From Neurospora tetrasperma FGSC 2508 (lineage: Eukaryota > Ascomycota > Sordariomycetes > Sordariales > Sordariaceae): 64,000 bases of DNA. Position 1 is the first letter of the stretch; each line of letters begins with the position of its first letter. Of the stretch, positions 59,142 to 64,000 are shown in pieces. Position numbers and translations under genes: made by a program. The notes under the pieces were generated by a model. It was given only the letters and a program-made list of their open reading frames with translations, was not told the DNA's origin and searched no databases. The DNA lies in the NCBI RefSeq assembly GCF_000213175.1, contig NW_009799099.1, positions 670,038 through 734,037 on the forward strand, read 5' to 3'.

Positions 59142-60755
59142 ATGGACCGTCCTCCAAGAACGCCTGCGCCTTCTCGCTTCCTTATTGGCAGGAAACAATC
59201 TCAAGCCAATGCATCCTCGCAACGGTTACAAAACCAAGAGACACCAGATCCAAACCAGGCACCACAAAATGCAGCAAGCAGAGCACCAAAGTTCCATGCA
59301 ACTCCACGTTTTCATGCCGGAGCTTCATCGACGCCAAAACCGTCGTACCGGACCTCTGCGGGCTTATCCTCTACGCCATCCGCCATAGCAAGCTCCATCA
59401 GAAGCCGGACCAATGTCCCAGAGAGACGAAGTCGATCTACGCTGGAGTTCATCGATGACGATCTGTTGCCTGTAGATGGAGAAAGCTCACCCTTTGCTCG
59501 CTATCCCGGCTCGGTGACACGGCCAGGGCAGGCGCCAGAGTATCCAGAGCCGATCGAGTTTGACTCCTCATTCGTTTCGCAGTCGCCGATCAAGGTCAAG
59601 GAAGAAGATGCGGATGAGTTGGACCGGGAACGGTCATACAAGCGACGTCGTCTTTCACCGGTTATTGACCTCGATGTTGAAGAGGTGGAGGCTAGTAGCC
59701 CACCACTTCCCTACGAGGGTGAGTGCGAAGGTCATGAAGTGGAGGAACTCATTGATGATGCAGAGTCCGCGGTTGATGAGGGTTCTTCACCGCCAAGGGC
59801 ACTGGAACATGACAAGGATGTAATCATCTCCAGCCCGCTTGCTTCCAGTGACAGAGACTTCGAAAAGGTAGACGAGAGTGTTGCCGGCAGTCACTCAAGT
59901 GAACCTCTCTCCTCACTACCACCTCGAGGCATTCGTTCACATGAGTACCGCAGTGAGTCCGAGGAGGGTCTAGAGGGCGAAGACGAGGATGATGATGCGG
60001 ACGAGAATCAGCGGATGAACCCAGACTTAGGAGGATTCCACGGGAGCGATGAGGACCACACTCCCAGAGCAAATCCACAAAATGCCTCTGACGTGGAACC
60101 AAATACAGACGCAGAAGATCACGACCATGAACACACAAGGCGAAACTCGTGGTCAACATCCATGAAGCCCAAGGGCCAAAATCCCTTCCTCAGGGCACCT
60201 CGCTTCAAGCCCAAATCACCCGGTCCCCCAGACCCTCCGCCAGACGTCTCTGTTCACCATACCCTTCTTCCTGACATCTTCTCGCCCCAGCGTCATCGAG
60301 GCGCTCGCTATGTGCCCGGTGGGCTAGCATCTGAACTACGAGAATGGTTACTGGAGGTCAAGGGAGGCTCCAGTACTGAACCGACTCCCGTGGCCGCTAC
60401 TGCCCACCTTGCCGTCGAGACCGTAAAGAAGTGCGGACCTGGGATTAGTATGACACTTGTTACTGGTCGACCAATGATTGGTGGACCTAATGGAACCAAA
60501 GTACCCAGGAGTTATAGGGCTTTGCTAGCTGGTGATGGGAGAATGGAGGGGCTTAGTGGAAGTGGTGCTGGTGTTGAGAGCAAGCCGGAAGGAGAGGAGG
60601 AAGGTGCGGATGAGCCGGGCAGGAAGCCGTTGGTACCCGGCGCTATGGTAGCGATCGCACCACCTGCTTGGGATATTGACTTGGGCGAGGAAGAAGAAGA
60701 TGACCAAGGTGATAAGGGCAAGTGGGCGGTTGCGTATCGGTGGGATGTGCTTTGA
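59142..60755 (+). CDS. Acidic nuclear-type protein of unknown function with conserved C-terminal domain
   Basis: Predicted 537 aa in one exon. I do not recognise the family. The first 340 residues are disordered, rich in Ser, Pro, Asp and Glu, with a possible nuclear signal (YKRRRLSP) near residue 165. The last 190 residues look folded: a KGQNPFLRAPRFKP entry, RGARYVPGGLASELREWLLEVKG, MTLVTGRPM, and a closing VPGAMVAIAPPAWDIDL ... KWAVAYRWDVL of beta-strand character. An OB-like fold is possible but unproven. An upstream mini-exon is plausible: ATG at about 59059, GTGAGT donor, and acceptor at 59127, joining in frame as MSPPPTVVDIDMDR, which would add 11 residues. Confidence 0.65.
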   Translation: MDRPPRTPAPSRFLIGRKQSQANASSQRLQNQETPDPNQAPQNAASRAPKFHATPRFHAGASSTPKPSYRTSAGLSSTPSAIASSIRSRTNVPERRSRSTLEFIDDDLLPVDGESSPFARYPGSVTRPGQAPEYPEPIEFDSSFVSQSPIKVKEEDADELDRERSYKRRRLSPVIDLDVEEVEASSPPLPYEGECEGHEVEELIDDAESAVDEGSSPPRALEHDKDVIISSPLASSDRDFEKVDESVAGSHSSEPLSSLPPRGIRSHEYRSESEEGLEGEDEDDDADENQRMNPDLGGFHGSDEDHTPRANPQNASDVEPNTDAEDHDHEHTRRNSWSTSMKPKGQNPFLRAPRFKPKSPGPPDPPPDVSVHHTLLPDIFSPQRHRGARYVPGGLASELREWLLEVKGGSSTEPTPVAATAHLAVETVKKCGPGISMTLVTGRPMIGGPNGTKVPRSYRALLAGDGRMEGLSGSGAGVESKPEGEEEGADEPGRKPLVPGAMVAIAPPAWDIDLGEEEEDDQGDKGKWAVAYRWDVL

Positions 60756-63300
60756 AAGAGATGCCCGAGACGCCGTCATCTGCTCCGCCTCACTGAACGG
60801 CCCGATATTATTCGAGATGTCGGTGACAGGTTATATGGTTCGGGTTTATTGTTGCCGACTGTCACTATGGCGTTTGGGGTAGTTGGATGAAAGTCGGGTT
60901 CCTAGCATCCTCTTAAAAGAGCACATATCAACACAAGTGTAAGATGCTACCTGGTCGACCCTTCAGTGGATCCAAACGCTTGGCATCATGGTATCTTGAA
61001 CACTCAACGAAACTTTCATGAACACAAGGGCAATTGTTCAGACTTTCATCGATACCTACTCATAAGCAATCAAAGGTTGTGGAACCAAACAAATCGTTGA
61101 AAGAAGTCTCATGTCACAGTCCAATCTGAGGCAGAACCGGGTAGATATCAAGTATACAAAAGAAGAAGATTCAGTTTCCCCTTGACATTGGCATCCAATT
61201 CAGGCTGAAAGCGGCTTTGGCTTTAGGCATGTAGGGAAGGCAGCCGTGTTTGATACGGGCGTCCCGACCGTTGGATCCGAAGAACGACTCGAGTACCTAT
61301 GCTATCTGCCCGACAGTTTGACAGGCCAATGTGGTAGCACTGGCTTCTGATATTTAGGTGGTTGCATCAACCTCATTTCTACGTGGGCTGAGAGATGGGA
61401 GGCGGACCCCAACTTGAGGTTCCTCTGCACTCAGTGGCCTTCCATTTGCCTGCCTGCACTCGGCCCTCAAGGTTCCCGACACCCAATTCCTACGTTTCGA
61501 AATATCCAAGGATTCGTGACATGGAAAGCACGTTTAGTTTAGCGAATGCGAATGGCAAGGATGACCCCAAGGGGGAGGTTTCCAGTCTTTTCATGTCCAG
61601 TTTTGGAAGGCAGCACGCTTGAAGAAGACTTCCAAGGAAAGTGTCAGAACTGACAATCGAAGGAAGTGCATGAAAGAAACGATTTTCTATTGGAGGACTT
61701 TTACACGGGAAATTAGAACCAGAATGCGGAGTCACTGCGGGGACCCCTTGTCACGCCTTCCCCAAATTCGGCTCCCCCTTGTCTTTTTTTTCCCCAGGAC
61801 TGTTCCTGCCCCGGATTCCAGCATTGACCCCGACGATGACTCCAGTGGGTCAACGGCCATATTCACAGACTGAAGTGGGAATCTCGGGGTTCACCGTGTT
61901 TGGTATTGGGAGTTCTATTTGTCCTTTTCTTGCTATTTCCTGTCTACAGTAGCTGGGAACTCAGTCCTCCACATCATGTTCTACGACCAAAGAAATCATT
62001 ATCCTACACGTCTGGTCTCGTCGAGATCCGTGATAGCATCCATCCTCTTGGGAGATCTGGAGTCAAGGGTGGTGGGACATCTCGCAACCAGCCGCCTCCT
62101 CTCCTACATATCTCCAACTTGCACCAAGTACCTCACTCCCACGTTTTCCCTCCAGTCAAGAGACAGAGAGGTACAAGGCACTTGCTCCAGTGTCTCGGTC
62201 GTCCAGAACCACTTGAAGTCTCTCCACTAGACAGCCTATCTCTCTCCAGTTGGTCTTCCCAGTTGGTCCTCCCAGTTCTCTCCCACCCCGTCCCGCGCGC
62301 TATCCGCCCGGCCAACCCCCTGGTCTATCTGGCCACATAGCACGCGCTTCATCGGTAATCCGTCGACAATCCGTGGATGCTGATTGCATGGCCCTGGCTG
62401 GGTTTGACGGCTGATCCAACAGTCTCGGGCTGTGGAAAGGGGGGTCTTCTCAGACGGCAAAACCAACCAAGCACTCGGCGGAATGTTTTGTTCTGACCTT
62501 GCTTGGCACTGCGACTGAGTTCGAGGCCGATATCCCCGGGGCTGGTGAGAGAAGTTGATAAGACCAAAGGCCACAACAATCCGGAGCTTCACTGGTACGC
62601 ATCATCTACCTTCGCCCGACCTACTGACTTTGCTCCTGACATTGTCCTTTTTTCCCCCGTCTTGACGGATGCTACCTTGATCTACCTCAGCTGCACCACT
62701 CGCGGCTGTTTTGTTTTCCACCGCTTGCTTGGGCCCCGCTGAAGACGCCACAACCGATACTTGGAGCTTGGCCTTTCTTATCAACTTCATCCCATACATC
62801 AGAATATCGATTGGAGCAGCGACCCCTGATCCGTATCTGTGCCGAACCTTTTCATCATTTTTCTGTCTGGCGTCTTCTCTCATCGTTCACCTTGCATCTC
62901 ACTCGATAAAGCCTGAAAGGACATTCGAACCAGATGCCGAGGACATGAATACCAACACAGTCTGACATCAACTTCCGATATAGCCAGCCTTTGTTCGCCT
63001 CATCAACACATGTTATCAATGCGAATTCGGTCTTTGCATGACCAAAGAATCTCTTGCCGTCAACAACATTTCGTATGACGAAGGACTGCGTGGAAAACAG
63101 CAAACCTCTTCCAAACCAACTATCGTGAAGGCCATGCGCACTAGGTTTCCTGGGTGGGATTTTGGCATCAGGTGGTCGGGTGCCCTTGAACAAAAACCAT
63201 AAGCTCAAACGAACATCTACGTGGACACCCCACCGGACGACTTCTCCGAGGCATCAGGATCATTTCGCATGTTCGGTGGAACTCGGCTCAGATCCACAAA
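60756..63300. other. 2.5-kb spacer before the quinate-repressor-like gene
   Basis: This contains the 3' flank of the 59142 gene and presumably the promoter of the edge gene. Frames near 61400-62750 are short, overlap on both strands and show no family signature. Confidence 0.4.
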
Positions 63301-64000
63301 ATGGTCAGCATACAGCAGGCAGAGCCGGCACCGGCACTTATATCGGCGCCAGTGCCAAGCACTATTCCTGCTCATCGAGCAATCGACCTGGTCAAGGGAA
63401 GGACAACTTCGCCGGCGGTTGGCAACCTCCCGCTTCTGAGAGGGCCTCGCAATGGAGATACGAGAACAGCCGTGATTGTTTTTGGCCAGGGCCAGGAGAA
63501 AATTGTGGCTGTATTTGCCGAAGTCTTAGGGAAATCTTACCGGGTGAGGAATGGGTTCAAAGACGTCTCTTCAGATGATCGGGATTTGGTGGTTGGCATT
63601 GCCGCAACACAGGCAAAATCCGACATTGCAGCTCGGGACAGGACCTCGATCGTCGCCATCAACGTCCATTGTACCAGCATGGGCATGCCTCCAGACGCAT
63701 ATCTCTCCGCTCAGTGTGACTACGAATTTCTATACACAGAGGCACTTTGTCCTAGACGGGACCTTTCACGTTTTGTTTCTCACACACTTGGGCAGCTGAA
63801 TCATCACGAAACCCTCATGGCCAAACCACGGACATACTTCATTTCGACAACCTTCCCCGACGTACATGCTGCCCTTCCGAATATCGATATCCTAACTGTG
63901 GGTGCAGATGCTGTTGAGATCAGGGTTGATCTCTTGAAAGAGCCACTCGCTGACGGAACTTATGCTCCGGTTCCCAGCTTGAGTTATGTCGGCGAACAGG
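63301..64000 (+). CDS. Quinate-repressor/AROM-like protein, 5' part (cut by window end)
   Basis: An open frame runs from ATG (context CACAAAATGG) to the window end, 233 residues so far. After about 50 disordered residues comes a shikimate-kinase-like segment ([27 protein letters not shown]) that lacks the GxxGxGKS/T nucleotide loop. At about residues 175-220 a type I 3-dehydroquinase start appears: [19 protein letters not shown], then [12 protein letters not shown], the AROM-type hallmark. This order, degenerate kinase then dehydroquinase, is that of the fungal quinate repressor (qa-1S/QutR), derived from the C-terminal part of pentafunctional AROM. True qa-1S lies in the qa cluster, which is not seen here, so this may be a paralogue. 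Upstream exons cannot be ruled out. Confidence 0.7.
   Translation, partial: MVSIQQAEPAPALISAPVPSTIPAHRAIDLVKGRTTSPAVGNLPLLRGPRNGDTRTAVIVFGQGQEKIVAVFAEVLGKSYRVRNGFKDVSSDDRDLVVGIAATQAKSDIAARDRTSIVAINVHCTSMGMPPDAYLSAQCDYEFLYTEALCPRRDLSRFVSHTLGQLNHHETLMAKPRTYFISTTFPDVHAALPNIDILTVGADAVEIRVDLLKEPLADGTYAPVPSLSYVGEQ

Noticed and set aside
60756-63300. Several 60-146 codon frames on both strands
   Set aside because: They overlap each other, lack splice-linked partners and show no recognisable motif. Called spacer.

Overview
The window is nuclear DNA of a filamentous ascomycete, most likely Sordariaceae and probably a Neurospora or close relative. Genes are interrupted by short introns (about 50-140 nt) with GTATGT/GTAAGT-type donors and CTAAC/CTGAC-type branch sites. 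The reconstructed porin is 283 aa and reads like the well-known Neurospora crassa mitochondrial porin. The tRNA-Phe carries a 16-nt intron, as recalled for Neurospora. No rRNA genes, CRISPR arrays, insertion sequences, transposons or virus-like fossils were recognised, and no AT-rich RIP-degraded block stands out. The identifications and species comparisons rest on recognition and memory, not on a search.

Layout from left to right: mrc1 (replication checkpoint, -), hfi1/ada1 (SAGA subunit, -), gamma-tubulin complex GCP3/Spc98 (+), intron-containing tRNA-Phe (+), a class-1A-type dihydroorotate dehydrogenase homologue (-), sfm1 SPOUT protein-arginine methyltransferase (-), kex1 carboxypeptidase (+), dre2 Fe-S protein (-), a 3.2-kb spacer, a small Stf2-like stress protein whose start codon appears to be split by an intron (+), mitochondrial methionyl-tRNA formyltransferase (-), nudF/LIS1 (+), a 3.3-kb spacer, a large gene predicting a fusion of a Pth11-type seven-helix receptor domain and an FHS/FucP-type sugar transporter (+), a P-loop kinase (-), an unrecognised small conserved protein (+), ups2-type PRELI protein (-), methionine aminopeptidase 2 (-), a membrane-anchored J-protein (+), porin (-), asparagine synthetase (-), ubc9 (-), pex19 (+), two unrecognised low-complexity proteins (- and +), and at the right edge the 5' part of a quinate-repressor/AROM-like gene (+).

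The genes are mostly unrelated housekeeping loci; there is no biosynthetic cluster. Mitochondrial function is well represented: fmt1, porin, the PRELI protein, and probably the J-protein. Several promoters carry motifs that fit their gene: MCB and E2F-like boxes before mrc1, CPC-1/Gcn4-type TGACTC cores before asparagine synthetase, and a heat-shock-like element with TATA and STRE before the Stf2-like gene.

The most unusual item is the receptor-transporter fusion, in which one uninterrupted 2.86-kb exon runs from the receptor helices through a linker into the transporter. Other points are the split start codon, runs of very small exons in asn, ubc9 and sfm1, introns without stop codons, an A-tract 3' splice site, and the quinate-repressor-like protein without a P-loop. 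Exon boundaries were read by eye from splice consensus, frame continuity and family alignment.
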